Positions 46,979 to 56,039 are shown, counted from the first letter of the stretch. The stretch is 64,000 nucleotides of DNA from Rhodanobacter glycinis (GCF_006438785.1 NZ_RCZB01000001.1:817912-881911); one strand, 5' to 3'. Program-made: numbers and translations. The notes: a model not told the origin generated them from the sequence alone.

Positions 46979-47327
46979 GCACCCCACGTCGTTCGAGCGC
47001 GAGTTGCTGGCGAATCACGCCACGCTCGCGCCACGAACCGACGACGACCTGTGGCTGATGCTCGGCAAACGCATCGGCGCCGAGAACCTGCTGGTGGTGC
47101 TGGATGAGCTTGGCAGCCTGAAATTGTGGGTGCCGACGCGCGAACAGCTGGTGCGGCGCGTATGGCTGGCCATCCGCGATCGCGAGATCCAGCGGCTGCG
47201 CGATGAACAGCACCTCACCACCAACGAAATCTGCCTGCGGTTGGGCGTAAAGCCGCGAACCGTCCGCCGGGTTGTCCATCGCCGGCCTGTAAGCGCCGCC
47301 CCGATCCATGCGAAACAGCGCGCATGA
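46950..47327 (+). CDS. Mor-like helix-turn-helix protein
   Basis: 125 residues, ATG with GAGAGG upstream. The central part (LGKRIGAENLLVVLDELGS, LKLWVPTREQLVRRVWLA) and the C-terminal helix-turn-helix (HLTTNEICLRLGVKPRTVRR) follow the layout of Mor/C middle and late activators of Mu-like phages. It overlaps integrase in front and the next gene behind (ATGA). I infer activation of the morphogenesis operon. Confidence 0.6.
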   Translation: MDPAFSRRGEHPTSFERELLANHATLAPRTDDDLWLMLGKRIGAENLLVVLDELGSLKLWVPTREQLVRRVWLAIRDREIQRLRDEQHLTTNEICLRLGVKPRTVRRVVHRRPVSAAPIHAKQRA

Positions 47328-48082
47328 CCGACAAACCCAAGCGCCCCTACACGATGAGCCCGGCCGCGATCGAGCAGCGCCGGGCAAATCTGCCGGCGGC
47401 GGCGGCAGCAGCCACCGGGCCGGTCACGATCGAGGGCAAGGCAGCCAGCAGCCGCAATGGGTGGGAACACGGCCGCTACAGCGCAGTGAATCGCGCGCAG
47501 TTCGGACTGGGCGCCACCAGCATGGCCAAGATGTTCGGCAAGCCGTGCGTCACCACATGCCCGTTCCATCCCGACAATCCGAACCGCACCGAGTCACCCT
47601 GCAGCCTGGTGCTGGATGGCCTCACGCATGCCGGCGGCAGCTGTCTGGACAAAACCGTTTACGTGCATGCGCTCGATGCGCTGATGCGCGTATTTGCCGA
47701 CGGCGACATGGACGGCATGCACGGTCTGCTCGCCACCGAGATGGCCAGCAACCTGCAACTGCTGCGGCAGATTCGCGAGGAAGTTGCGAACAAGGGTCTG
47801 ATGATTGAGGTTCCGATGGTCACCAAGGAAGGCAAGGTGATCATCGACGAGAGGAGCGGCAAGCCCTACATCGCCGCGATGCAGGTCAACCCGATCATGG
47901 GCCACCTGATCAAGTTCAACGAATCGCTCGGCATCAACTTCGCCGAGCTGATGGCAACACCGCGCGCCCGCGAAAAACTCAAGGACGACGATGATGCCGC
48001 GCAAGGCCTGCAGCAGCTGATGGGTGCTATTTTCAATCGCGCCAAGCGCAAGCAGCTGCCCGCACCACAGGCTGACGACTGA
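47324..48082 (+). CDS. Putative small terminase subunit
   Basis: 252 residues. The position directly before the large terminase, with a one-base stop/start overlap, is the main evidence. The sequence has a basic Ala-rich start, a Cys-rich segment (CVTTCPFHPDN, SPCSLVLDG, GGSCLDK) that could bind metal, and a helical C-terminus. No clear terminase small-subunit HTH is visible. Confidence 0.5.
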   Translation: MTDKPKRPYTMSPAAIEQRRANLPAAAAAATGPVTIEGKAASSRNGWEHGRYSAVNRAQFGLGATSMAKMFGKPCVTTCPFHPDNPNRTESPCSLVLDGLTHAGGSCLDKTVYVHALDALMRVFADGDMDGMHGLLATEMASNLQLLRQIREEVANKGLMIEVPMVTKEGKVIIDERSGKPYIAAMQVNPIMGHLIKFNESLGINFAELMATPRAREKLKDDDDAAQGLQQLMGAIFNRAKRKQLPAPQADD

Positions 48083-49968
48083 TGGCCAAGCTGCGCCGCC
48101 CCGACAGCAACCACGACGTGCTGCGCCAGATGGCGGAGCGCGAAGTGTTTGCGCCGGAGGAGTTCGATGCGTGGCTGTGCCAGCAGGGCTGGGCGTGGCA
48201 GGCACTGGACCGTGGCGATTATGGCATCACGCTGGAGCAGGCCATGTTCCTGTTCGTGTTCGAAGATCCGGTGCGCTGGGCCGAGACGTTTCTCGTGGAA
48301 CCACGCACAGGCGAGCCGTGGCAGTTTTTCGATTACCAGCGCGAGAGCGTGCGCGCCTGGCGGCAGGACGTGGTGCACCAGGACGGCGCCGAGGTCGGCA
48401 AGACCCGCGAAATCACCGTGCTGATCCTGTGGGGCATGTGCACGTCGATGGGGTTTACGGTACGCCGGCCGTGGATGCTGGTGGGCGCCCCGCAGCAAAC
48501 ACACCTGGACGAGATCATCCTGGCGATCGAAACGCAGGTGGGCGCGCAGGAGGGCGGCGACAAGGCCACCGGCTCACTGCTCAGCCAGTTCTGGATGCGG
48601 CCGAAACGTACGCCGCACATGATGCAGCGGTTTCTCACCATCCCGCTGGGCGAGAACGAAAAGCCCGGCATCGGCCGCGTGTATTACCGCCCCGCCGGGT
48701 TCGACGGCGAAGCATTCCGCGGTGTGCACGTCAACGCCATGGCGCTGGTGGACGAGGCGGCCAAGCTCAAGCGCGCGGTGCAGTGGTCGGAGTTCTGGCG
48801 ATCGTGCGAGCCGGGCTGCATCAAAAAGACCTACAGCGTGCCGGACGGCGATCGCAGCACCCAGTATTTCGCCATGTGCAACGACGCCGTGGTGAACCTG
48901 CCGGAAGGCAAGCCGGGACGCCGGTTGTTCCTGTGGCCCAAGACCATCATGCCGGCACCGTTCTGGACCCCTGAGCGCGATGCGCAGTTCATCCGCGACT
49001 TCGGCGGCCGGCACACGCCGGGCTACAAGCGCAACGTGCTGGGCGAGTGGGGCGAGGCCGAGAACCCGGTGTGGAGCTGGGATCTGCTGCTGCCCAACGT
49101 GCACGACCTGCCCGATTATCGCGTGCTTGCGCTCAACATCGACCGGGCGCGCGGCGAGCTGCACGTGGCCGTGAAACGCGTTGTTCTCCACGTGGAACAA
49201 GGCCGCAAGAGTGGCAGCTACGACTGGCTGTGCGACATCACGCTGCCGCTGGCCCCGTTTTCCAGTCGCGACGACAGCGAGCGGCGCGAAGCGATGCGCG
49301 CACTGCTGCGCGAACACCTCACCGGCGCCACCGCTGGGGTGTACTGGGCCGGCGCCGATCTGGGCGAAACCAACGATCCCACCGAGATCATCCTGAGCGA
49401 GCAGCGCGGGCCCGTGCTGCAGGATGTGCTGCGCATCAACGCGCGCGGCGTGGATTACTACATCCAGCGCGAGCTGATCTATTGCCTGCAGGAGCTGTTC
49501 GGCGGCCTGCCGCACTGGGGCGTCGATCTGGGCAGCGCCGGCACCGTCGTGGTGAAGGATCTGCAGACCATGGAGGCCTATGCCGACATGCGCTTCGACG
49601 AAGTCATGACCGGCCTGCAGTTTTCCAACGCCGTCGATTGCGTGGGCGAGGACGGCGAGCCACTGGTGGACAAGTCGAAAGACGATGGCAGCGGCGAAGC
49701 CATCGTGCGGGCGCCGGCCAAGCACTGGGCCACCCAATGCATCACCCAGCGCGCCCAGGCCATCGGCTACGCGCTGGCGTATGACGTGGAAGTGCTCAAC
49801 CACATGACCAACCACACCGCCCGGCAGGGCACCAAATGGCCGATCTACGCCAAGAAAGACGACCACGACATCGACGCTCGCCGCATGCAGATGCTGCGCA
49901 AGCTGTACGACGACGTGGGCGGCGAGGTCGATGTTTTCAGTTGCGGGTCGGAGGCGAGGGCGGCATGA
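48082..49968 (+). CDS. Phage terminase large subunit
   Basis: 628 residues. ATPase: DGAEVGKTRE (101-110) serves as a deviant Walker A and MALVDE (220-225) as Walker B. The C-terminal nuclease-like part contains WAGADLGETNDPTEI, an acidic metal site of RNase H-fold terminase nucleases. With the Mu gp29-like portal nearby it probably belongs to the Mu gp28-type group. It pumps DNA into proheads and cuts it. It overlaps the genes on both sides by 1-4 bases. Confidence 0.88.
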   Translation: MAKLRRPDSNHDVLRQMAEREVFAPEEFDAWLCQQGWAWQALDRGDYGITLEQAMFLFVFEDPVRWAETFLVEPRTGEPWQFFDYQRESVRAWRQDVVHQDGAEVGKTREITVLILWGMCTSMGFTVRRPWMLVGAPQQTHLDEIILAIETQVGAQEGGDKATGSLLSQFWMRPKRTPHMMQRFLTIPLGENEKPGIGRVYYRPAGFDGEAFRGVHVNAMALVDEAAKLKRAVQWSEFWRSCEPGCIKKTYSVPDGDRSTQYFAMCNDAVVNLPEGKPGRRLFLWPKTIMPAPFWTPERDAQFIRDFGGRHTPGYKRNVLGEWGEAENPVWSWDLLLPNVHDLPDYRVLALNIDRARGELHVAVKRVVLHVEQGRKSGSYDWLCDITLPLAPFSSRDDSERREAMRALLREHLTGATAGVYWAGADLGETNDPTEIILSEQRGPVLQDVLRINARGVDYYIQRELIYCLQELFGGLPHWGVDLGSAGTVVVKDLQTMEAYADMRFDEVMTGLQFSNAVDCVGEDGEPLVDKSKDDGSGEAIVRAPAKHWATQCITQRAQAIGYALAYDVEVLNHMTNHTARQGTKWPIYAKKDDHDIDARRMQMLRKLYDDVGGEVDVFSCGSEARAA

Positions 49969-50198
49969 GCAAGCGAAAGATATTGAGCGCGATGAAGCGC
50001 AAGGGCATTCAGGTGGAGAGAATTTCCTATGAGTGGGAGCCAACGCCCGGCGAATCAGTGCCTGCATGGAACATCCAGCTATCGGCAGAAGTAGCCGATT
50101 CGTTCGGCGAACTGGAATTCAATCAGTTCGATAGCCTCAGGGATGTCCTGGAGTGGGTCGATGGGCTTGCGCCATACACCGAGCCGCTGGCCACGTGA
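49965..50198 (+). CDS. Small acidic phage protein
   Basis: 77 residues, ATGA overlap with the terminase stop. Basic start (SKRKILSAMKRKGIQVERI) then acidic (SFGELEFNQFDSLRDVLEWV). No family recognised. Coupled in front and behind, so it is probably a genuine packaging-region accessory gene. Confidence 0.65.
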   Translation: MSKRKILSAMKRKGIQVERISYEWEPTPGESVPAWNIQLSAEVADSFGELEFNQFDSLRDVLEWVDGLAPYTEPLAT

Positions 50199-50467
50199 TC
50201 CGCATCCCTCTCCGCTGCCGCTGGCTCGGCCACTGCTTCCACGTCGACGCGTCGTACTACTACGGCATTGATCAGTGCGAGCACTGCGGCCGTGAGTTCG
50301 GCTGCGGGCGATTTCCGATCGCGCGGACCAAGGTGCGCGCGGTGCTCGCCGCACGGTGGGTTGTGCGCTTGGCGGTCGGCGTCCGATTTTTCCTTTTCCA
50401 TCGGTGCGAGGAGTGCGGCCAGCGGTTTGGTCGGCATGACGATGCTATCGATCACCTCCCATTCTGA
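50195..50467 (+). CDS. Small phage zinc-ribbon protein
   Basis: 90 residues from a GTG overlapping the previous stop (GTGA). Two CxxC pairs, CEHCGREFGCG and CEECGQRFG, about 45 residues apart, should hold one or two zinc ions. A hydrophobic basic segment (VVRLAVGVRFFLFH) lies between. No family recognised; unusual between terminase and portal. Confidence 0.6.
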   Translation: MIRIPLRCRWLGHCFHVDASYYYGIDQCEHCGREFGCGRFPIARTKVRAVLAARWVVRLAVGVRFFLFHRCEECGQRFGRHDDAIDHLPF

Positions 50468-50481
50468 TCAGGACTGACGCA

Positions 50482-52683
50482 ATGAACATCAACCCCCGCA
50501 CCTGGTTCGCCGGCAGCAAAGGCACCTCCAACCCCGTCAGCTCCAGCGCGCTGGTGCGCGCGCAGATGGCCATGGGCCCATGGCAGCAGGCGCTCGGCAT
50601 GTTCATCCCGCGCGAGGTGAACCCGTGGTTTCTGGAGGCGCTGCGCGAATCGCTGGGCATCCTTGATGGCGCGGTGAATCGCATGGTGACGATCGACGGC
50701 ATCATCGACGTGGAGGGCGGCAACGATGCGCTGGTGCAGTTGATCCAGCGTGAGCTGATCGGGGCCATCCCGGTGGGCGACAAAAACGCCGGCCTGCAGG
50801 CGTTCTACACCGGTATGGGTCAGGAACAGTACGAGCAAGGTTTCTCGCTGGGTGAAATGGTGTACGACCGGCGCGGCCGCGAAATCGTCGCGCTGCGCGT
50901 AGCCGACAGCAAGGGCGTGCTGTTCCACCGCAATCTCGACACCGGCGTGATGGAAAGCTGGTACCTGCCGCCCATGCCCAACGCGCTGGGCCGCCGCGAT
51001 GGCACCGACAGCGTGCAGAACGTGCTGCGCAACAGCCCGCGGCAATTGAACGTCAACCTGATCCAGGGGCGCGGCTACGAGTTTCTGAACCCGGACACGC
51101 TGGTTTACAGCGTATTCAACCCCGAGAACGATCTGCCCTATGGCGTGAGCCTGTTCCGCGGCATCGAGTTTGTCAGCCAGATCCTGCTGCGCATGCATAA
51201 CGCAACCTCGCAGGCATGGGACCGGTTCGGTGACCCCTCGTTCCACGTCAATTACAAGACCAAGAACCGCATGTTGAAGGGTCCCACGCTGGAGGCACGC
51301 CGCTTGGAGATCGCCAGTAATTTCGGCACCACGCTGAATGCCAAGCGGCAGGGCAACAGTGCGGACTTCGTTACCGCCGTGGGCGCCGACGATGACATCG
51401 TGATCAACATCATTGGGGGTGATGGCAAGGCGCTCAGCATCGAAATGCCGGCGCAGCAGATGTTCGAGCAGATCCTCGCCAAGACCGGGCTGGCGTCATG
51501 GGTGCTTGGCGTGCAGTTGGGTCGCGCTCCCGCCGGGCTGGCCGACAACCAGGCGGAAATGATGCTGCAGGATAGTAAAACCCGCTTCGAGTCGCGTGTC
51601 CCTGCACTTCAGGTGCTGGTGACGAACTGGCTGCGCGGCCGCGGCAAAACGTGGAAGCCTGGCGACTGGCAGCTGGTGCAACGCCTGCCCAACCTGCGCG
51701 ACGAGCTCAAGCGGGCGCAGGCCAAGTTCCTCGAGGCGCAAACCCAGATGATGCTGTCCAGTGCCGGCGTGCCAGCGCAGAACAGCGACCCGGTGACCAT
51801 CGGGCCGCAAGCTGTGGAGGCGCTGCCACGACCCAGCAAATCGGCGATCGAGATCGCCGCAAGCACCTTCGATGACCCCATCGTGCGCGCCGCGCTGCTG
51901 TCGCTTGTGCACAAGCAGCCTGGGCACACCCACGCCAAGGGCGCCGGCAAGGAAGCATGGGCCATCGACGACCCCAACCTGCCGCGGATCCAGACCGCGG
52001 CCATCGCGGCGCTACAATCGGCATGGAAGGTGCTGGCCAACCAGACCCTGCAGGCACTGGAGCTGCCCGTGACCAAGGCGCAAGGCGAGGTGTTCACGTT
52101 CGACATCAGCAGCCAGCTGCAACAGCTGACGCAGCTGCAGGCGCAATTTGTCGCCACCAGCACGTCGGCCGATGCAGTACTGGTGCAACTGGCGCTGGAA
52201 ATCTGGGCGCGCGGCATCGAGAACGCCGCCGCCGGCGTGGATCGCGAAGCCGAGGCCGCGCAGGTCATCGCTAACGCCCGCGCCCTGCATGCCGCCAACG
52301 TGGAAACCGGGCTGCGCGCGTCGCTGCAGAAAACCACGATGCGCGTCTATCAGGACGACATCGTGCAGTCGCTTACCGATGGCGTCTACAACGGCACCAA
52401 CCCGCGCGAAGTGGCGGCGCAGCTGCGCAAGAAGTTCGACGGCCACGACTACGATTTCCAGCGCCTGGCCGAGTCGGAAATGGCGGCCGCGCACGCACAG
52501 GGCAATGCCGATGCGCTCAAGGGCATGGGCATTGCGCAATACGACTGGATCCTCGCCCCCGATGCCTGCCCGATCTGCACCAAGATCGCCGAGGCTGGCC
52601 CCTACACCGTGGGCAGCGGGCCGATGCCGGTACGCGACTCGCACCCGGGGTGCTTCTGCGTGATCAACGGGCACGTTTCATGA
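50482..52683 (+). CDS. Portal (Mu gp29/DUF935-like) fused to Mu F-like minor head domain
   Basis: 733 residues. The N-terminal ~420 residues (ALRESLGILDGAVNRMVTID, LIQRELIGAIPVGDKN, AQQMFEQILAKTGLASWVLG) follow the DUF935 portal of Mu-like phages. A linker leads to a C-terminal head-morphogenesis domain of the Mu F/SPP1 gp7 group, with AESEMAAAHAQGNADALK, DACPICTKIAEAG and the ending DSHPGCFCV, where Cys/His may bind metal. In Mu these are two separate genes (29 and 30); here they are one polypeptide. The portal forms the DNA entry ring. Confidence 0.85.
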   Translation: MNINPRTWFAGSKGTSNPVSSSALVRAQMAMGPWQQALGMFIPREVNPWFLEALRESLGILDGAVNRMVTIDGIIDVEGGNDALVQLIQRELIGAIPVGDKNAGLQAFYTGMGQEQYEQGFSLGEMVYDRRGREIVALRVADSKGVLFHRNLDTGVMESWYLPPMPNALGRRDGTDSVQNVLRNSPRQLNVNLIQGRGYEFLNPDTLVYSVFNPENDLPYGVSLFRGIEFVSQILLRMHNATSQAWDRFGDPSFHVNYKTKNRMLKGPTLEARRLEIASNFGTTLNAKRQGNSADFVTAVGADDDIVINIIGGDGKALSIEMPAQQMFEQILAKTGLASWVLGVQLGRAPAGLADNQAEMMLQDSKTRFESRVPALQVLVTNWLRGRGKTWKPGDWQLVQRLPNLRDELKRAQAKFLEAQTQMMLSSAGVPAQNSDPVTIGPQAVEALPRPSKSAIEIAASTFDDPIVRAALLSLVHKQPGHTHAKGAGKEAWAIDDPNLPRIQTAAIAALQSAWKVLANQTLQALELPVTKAQGEVFTFDISSQLQQLTQLQAQFVATSTSADAVLVQLALEIWARGIENAAAGVDREAEAAQVIANARALHAANVETGLRASLQKTTMRVYQDDIVQSLTDGVYNGTNPREVAAQLRKKFDGHDYDFQRLAESEMAAAHAQGNADALKGMGIAQYDWILAPDACPICTKIAEAGPYTVGSGPMPVRDSHPGCFCVINGHVS

Positions 52684-52940
52684 AGATGCCTGGCTATATC
52701 ACGATCGCCGATGCGCTCGCCGCGGGCTTCACGCATCACGGCAAGTATTTCGGCGTGCCCCTATGGGTCGGAAACGTCGACGACGAATCCGGTGGCTTGC
52801 TGGTCGCCACGAAGTGGGCACCGATGGAATACGTCATGACGGTGCTGCATCACGTGGAGGGGACCCTGCGCCCATTGTTGTTCCCGAATGATCCGCCCAG
52901 CTTCCAGTTCTGGATCGGCGCACCCATCGAAACGGGTTGA
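52680..52940 (+). CDS. Small phage protein of unknown function
   Basis: 86 residues, ATGA overlap with the portal fusion. Beta-rich look (YFGVPLWVGNVDDESGGLLV, FQFWIGAPIETG). No family recognised. Confidence 0.6.
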   Translation: MKMPGYITIADALAAGFTHHGKYFGVPLWVGNVDDESGGLLVATKWAPMEYVMTVLHHVEGTLRPLLFPNDPPSFQFWIGAPIETG

Positions 52941-53032
52941 AGAGGCGGCGCCCGCGGCCTTGATGCGCCGCCCCGTGCAACGGTTTGATGCAGCCTACAG
53001 CGGGCATCAGACCTCATGGGGCGGATCATGTG

Positions 53033-53449
53033 ATGGACAAGGCAGCAATCACCAACCTGCAGCAACAGTCGGTGCCGAACATCACCGAGCAGTTGCCCAC
53101 GCTGGATCGCGTATCGCTGATCGAGCTGGCTGCGCAGGAGGCCGCGAGCACTGCGCCACGCACCACGCTGCAGACGGCAATCGACAAGCAGCTGGCTGCA
53201 CTGGATGCTGCGGAAGAGGGCGGCAATGCTGGTGGCGACGATGCTGCCGGCGCAGCGCCGACAGCAGCCGAGAAAGCAGCGGCCGAGGAAGCGGAAGCCA
53301 CCGCCAAGGCCGCCGAGGCACCCAAGCCGCCGGCCAAGATCACCAAGGATGATTTCCGTCACCCCGACTATGCCGGCCCGCTGAATGGCGAGCAGGCCAA
53401 CTGGCGCGTGGCGAACATCAAGCCGGTCGAGAAGGTGCGCACCAAGTGA
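53033..53449 (+). CDS. Ala/Glu-rich phage protein
   Basis: 138 residues from the ATG at 53033. A helical N-terminal half (NITEQLPTLDRVSLIELAAQ) and a low-complexity Ala/Glu/Lys segment (about 65-100) are followed by a short conserved-looking tail (DDFRHPDYAGPLNGEQANWR). It overlaps the protease gene by four bases (GTGA). Possibly a head accessory or scaffold-related factor; not recognised. Confidence 0.6.
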   Translation: MDKAAITNLQQQSVPNITEQLPTLDRVSLIELAAQEAASTAPRTTLQTAIDKQLAALDAAEEGGNAGGDDAAGAAPTAAEKAAAEEAEATAKAAEAPKPPAKITKDDFRHPDYAGPLNGEQANWRVANIKPVEKVRTK

Positions 53450-54510
53450 GCCACACCAAGGCGCTGATGCTCAACGTCAAGGCGGCTCCGGCCGCCGACG
53501 ATGCAGCATTGGCGCTCGTCAACAGCTTCACGCTCCGCCCCTTCGCTGCCGACGAACTGCAGTTGCGCGAGTATGTGCTGGCGCACAACTGCATTGACCG
53601 CGATAACGAAGTTTTCGACGAGGCATTGCTGGACAACTTCGCCACGACGTTGACCGGCCAGGGTGTTCACATCGTTCACCCGACCAGTTGGAAGAGTGAT
53701 GGCGGACCGGCCGAAGGCAAGGTGTATGCCTCGCGCACTGAGTCGATGACGCTGGATGCCGCTCGCGCATTGCTGCGCGAACCCAACCTGATGCTGCCGC
53801 CCGATCGCAACCAGGTGAAGGTTCTTTTTGCCAGCGCGTACTACGCCAAGACGCCTGACAACACCGCGTTGCTGATCAAACAGGATGCCGGCATCGCTGG
53901 TGATGTCAGCGTGGGTTTCAACGCGGTCGGCCCTGTGCCGATCAAAGACGTGGATGGCCGCGAGCTGACGGCACGCCGTTGGATGGCGCCGGGCGAAGCG
54001 CTGGAAATGTCCCTCATATGGCTCGGCGCGCAGCAGGGCGCGCGGGCTGTGAAAAACGCAAAAACGAATCCCGAACCGGAGCAGACCATGAGCCTGACGA
54101 ACGAAGAAATCACCGCGCTGCAGACCAAGGCTGCCAACGGCGACAAGTCCACCACGCAGCTGGCTGCCATCAAGACGGCGCTCGGCGAAGATGCCGCGCT
54201 GCTCGACAACCCGGCCACGCTGAAAGCCCACATCACCGATGCCAAGACCTACAAGTCGTCGCTGGTTGACGACATCGTGGGCATGGAGCGCCAGCTGAAG
54301 ATCACCGGCGATGCCGAGGGCGACGTGGCCGCCGCCAAGACGTTCCTGTCCGAGATGCCGGTAGATCGCCTGAAGGCGATGCAGAAAGGCCTGGAGGCGC
54401 GCCTGCCGACCCAGCACCAGATCAAGGGCGCTGATGCGAACCGTGCAGCCGCCGGTTCGGCAGCGCCGGCCGAAGGCTCCGTGCTCGCCAACCCGGCCAT
54501 CGCGGCCTAA
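53446..54510 (+). CDS. Prohead protease with C-terminal scaffold region
   Basis: 354 residues from a GTG overlapping the previous stop. The N-terminal ~205 residues look like a phage maturation protease: VLAHNCIDRDNEVFDEALL, a His in GVHIVHPTSW and a Ser in AGDVSVGFNAV are the candidate catalytic residues. The C-terminal ~140 residues are helical and Ala/Lys/Glu-rich like a scaffold. An internal in-frame ATG (54088) with its own ribosome site suggests a separate scaffold product, as in Mu I/Z. Confidence 0.75.
   Translation: MSHTKALMLNVKAAPAADDAALALVNSFTLRPFAADELQLREYVLAHNCIDRDNEVFDEALLDNFATTLTGQGVHIVHPTSWKSDGGPAEGKVYASRTESMTLDAARALLREPNLMLPPDRNQVKVLFASAYYAKTPDNTALLIKQDAGIAGDVSVGFNAVGPVPIKDVDGRELTARRWMAPGEALEMSLIWLGAQQGARAVKNAKTNPEPEQTMSLTNEEITALQTKAANGDKSTTQLAAIKTALGEDAALLDNPATLKAHITDAKTYKSSLVDDIVGMERQLKITGDAEGDVAAAKTFLSEMPVDRLKAMQKGLEARLPTQHQIKGADANRAAAGSAAPAEGSVLANPAIAA
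54088..54510 (+). CDS. Nested scaffold protein from an internal start
   Basis: The in-frame ATG at 54088 (MSLTNEEITALQTKAA) has GGAG 6 bases upstream (54078-54081). It would give a 140-residue helical protein covering only the scaffold part of the protease gene. This copies the Mu I/Z and lambda C/Nu3 organisation. Basis is sequence plus analogy. Confidence 0.5.
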   Translation: MSLTNEEITALQTKAANGDKSTTQLAAIKTALGEDAALLDNPATLKAHITDAKTYKSSLVDDIVGMERQLKITGDAEGDVAAAKTFLSEMPVDRLKAMQKGLEARLPTQHQIKGADANRAAAGSAAPAEGSVLANPAIAA

Positions 54511-54540
54511 CCCGCCGCTACGGCACCAGGAGATATCACC

Positions 54541-54888
54541 ATGTCGCTGCAACTTCGCTCCTCGTTCGACCAGATCAAAACCGTACAACTCACGCTGGCG
54601 GGTGCGACCAATGCTCATGTGCCGGTGCTGCAGAACGGGCACCTGCTGATCCCCACCGATTACGCGCTGGCCAACGCGATCAACGGCTTCGTCTACCAGT
54701 CGGAGATCAGCGACGCACCGAAGGCCGCCGTGGCCTGGTCGGCGCTGGACAAGTTGTACTGGGACAACACCGCCAAGGTGATCACCAACGTGGCCACCAG
54801 CAACACGCTGATCGGCTACGCGCTGCAGGATGCCCTGAGCGGTGACGCCATCACGGGCCTTGTGGCCTTCAACGCTTTCGCGGCTTAA
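54541..54888 (+). CDS. Capsid decoration/cement protein (DUF2190-like)
   Basis: 115 residues directly before the major capsid gene. Segments VQLTLAGATNAHVPVLQNGH, VAWSALDKLYWDNTAKVIT and IGYALQDALSGDAITGLV follow the DUF2190 capsid-cement family (value-in-cell and aldehyde-free sandwich of short strands). An AGGAGA site precedes the ATG by about 8 bases. Such proteins sit on the outside of the capsid and stabilise it. Confidence 0.75.
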   Translation: MSLQLRSSFDQIKTVQLTLAGATNAHVPVLQNGHLLIPTDYALANAINGFVYQSEISDAPKAAVAWSALDKLYWDNTAKVITNVATSNTLIGYALQDALSGDAITGLVAFNAFAA

Positions 54889-54900
54889 GGAGCCCACCCC

Positions 54901-55971
54901 ATGCAAACTTTCAGCAAGTTCGAAAAGCTCGGGGCGATCGCCGACGGGAAAGCGAAGCTCAAGGCGCTGGCCCAGTGCATCGACATGGAATTCTCGCTGC
55001 CGGCGATGTTCCGCGACCTGGGCGGCAGCGTGTCGACCACCGAGGGCGGCATCAAGGTCATCGGCGGCAAGCACAGCCACGTGCAGGTGCCCAGCGTCGA
55101 TCAGGTCAAGGCGGCACTGTCCGTCAAATGGTCGGTGCCGGGCGACAACCCCAACCTGGTCGACCCGACCAACCGCGTGGTGCAGTTCTTCCACACCAAC
55201 ATGCCGGACATGGACACGGGGTACACCGCCATCTTCGACATGGTGGACATGCGCAGCTCGATCCTGGACAGCTTCGATATCCTCGATGCGAACCAGGGCA
55301 TCACGTTCGGTCAGATCAAGTCCGGCGAGAGCGTCAAGATCCGCCGCGCGGTGACCGACAGCAAGATGAGCGTGCCGGTGTGCACCTTCGCCGACGGCGT
55401 GGGCATCGAGGACGACTGGCTGCGCTTCCAGAAGTGGTGGCAGGTCAGCGACACCGTGTCCGAGTTCAACGCCAAGGCGTGGGACCAGAAGGCGTCGTGG
55501 CATTACGCGCTGCTCACCGCACTTTCGTCCAGTGTGAACGTGGCGTTCGACACGGACGACACCAAGACGCTCAACAAGGCAGCGGCCAAGATCCTGCGTG
55601 CGGTGCGCGCCAAGGGTTACGGCGCCGGCCAGAACGCCGGCTTCGTGATCGTCTGCGCGCCGGAGGATGTGGGCCGCATCACCAAGATGCTGACGGCGAC
55701 CGCCGGCACCTTGATCGTGGCCTACAACGCCAACGTGCAGCCGGTGAACGTGCACGTGAGCCAGGTGGTGGCAAGCACCTATATCCCGGCCAACATCGGC
55801 GGTTACTACCTGTGCCTGCCGGGTCGCAAGATGAAGCGCGGCGACTGGAAAGACCTCACCGTCGAAAGCGAGCGCAACATCTACGTGCGCGCCAACGACT
55901 ACGTCGGCACCTTCCAGACCAATGCCGCCATCGGCGACACCGACCAGGTCGCCCGCGTGCTGTTCACCTGA
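54901..55971 (+). CDS. Major capsid protein
   Basis: 356 residues, following the decoration gene by 12 bases. Length, position and features such as the long N-terminal arm, FFHTNMPDMDTGYTAIFDMV and CAPEDVGRITKMLTATAGTL fit an HK97-fold capsid protein of the Mu-like/siphophage type. It is followed by a strong terminator inside the late operon. Confidence 0.8.
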   Translation: MQTFSKFEKLGAIADGKAKLKALAQCIDMEFSLPAMFRDLGGSVSTTEGGIKVIGGKHSHVQVPSVDQVKAALSVKWSVPGDNPNLVDPTNRVVQFFHTNMPDMDTGYTAIFDMVDMRSSILDSFDILDANQGITFGQIKSGESVKIRRAVTDSKMSVPVCTFADGVGIEDDWLRFQKWWQVSDTVSEFNAKAWDQKASWHYALLTALSSSVNVAFDTDDTKTLNKAAAKILRAVRAKGYGAGQNAGFVIVCAPEDVGRITKMLTATAGTLIVAYNANVQPVNVHVSQVVASTYIPANIGGYYLCLPGRKMKRGDWKDLTVESERNIYVRANDYVGTFQTNAAIGDTDQVARVLFT

Positions 55972-55993
55972 TCCCGACACCGTAGGCACCCAA

Positions 55994-56027
55994 AAATGCC
56001 GCGCGGCGACACCGTGCGGCATTTTTT
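55994..56027 (+). terminator. Terminator after the major capsid gene
   Basis: A 13-bp stem AAATGCCGCGCGG (55994-56006) / CCGTGCGGCATTT (56012-56024), one G-T pair, with a 5-base loop and a T run. It sits between the capsid gene and the neck genes, so capsid mRNA probably outnumbers tail mRNA. Confidence 0.85.
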
Positions 56028-56039
56028 CAACGAGGCAGC

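Noticed and set aside
53368..56022. 884-codon minus-strand frame through the phage head genes
   Set aside because: Antisense to protease, decoration and capsid genes, which have correct order, ribosome sites and overlaps.
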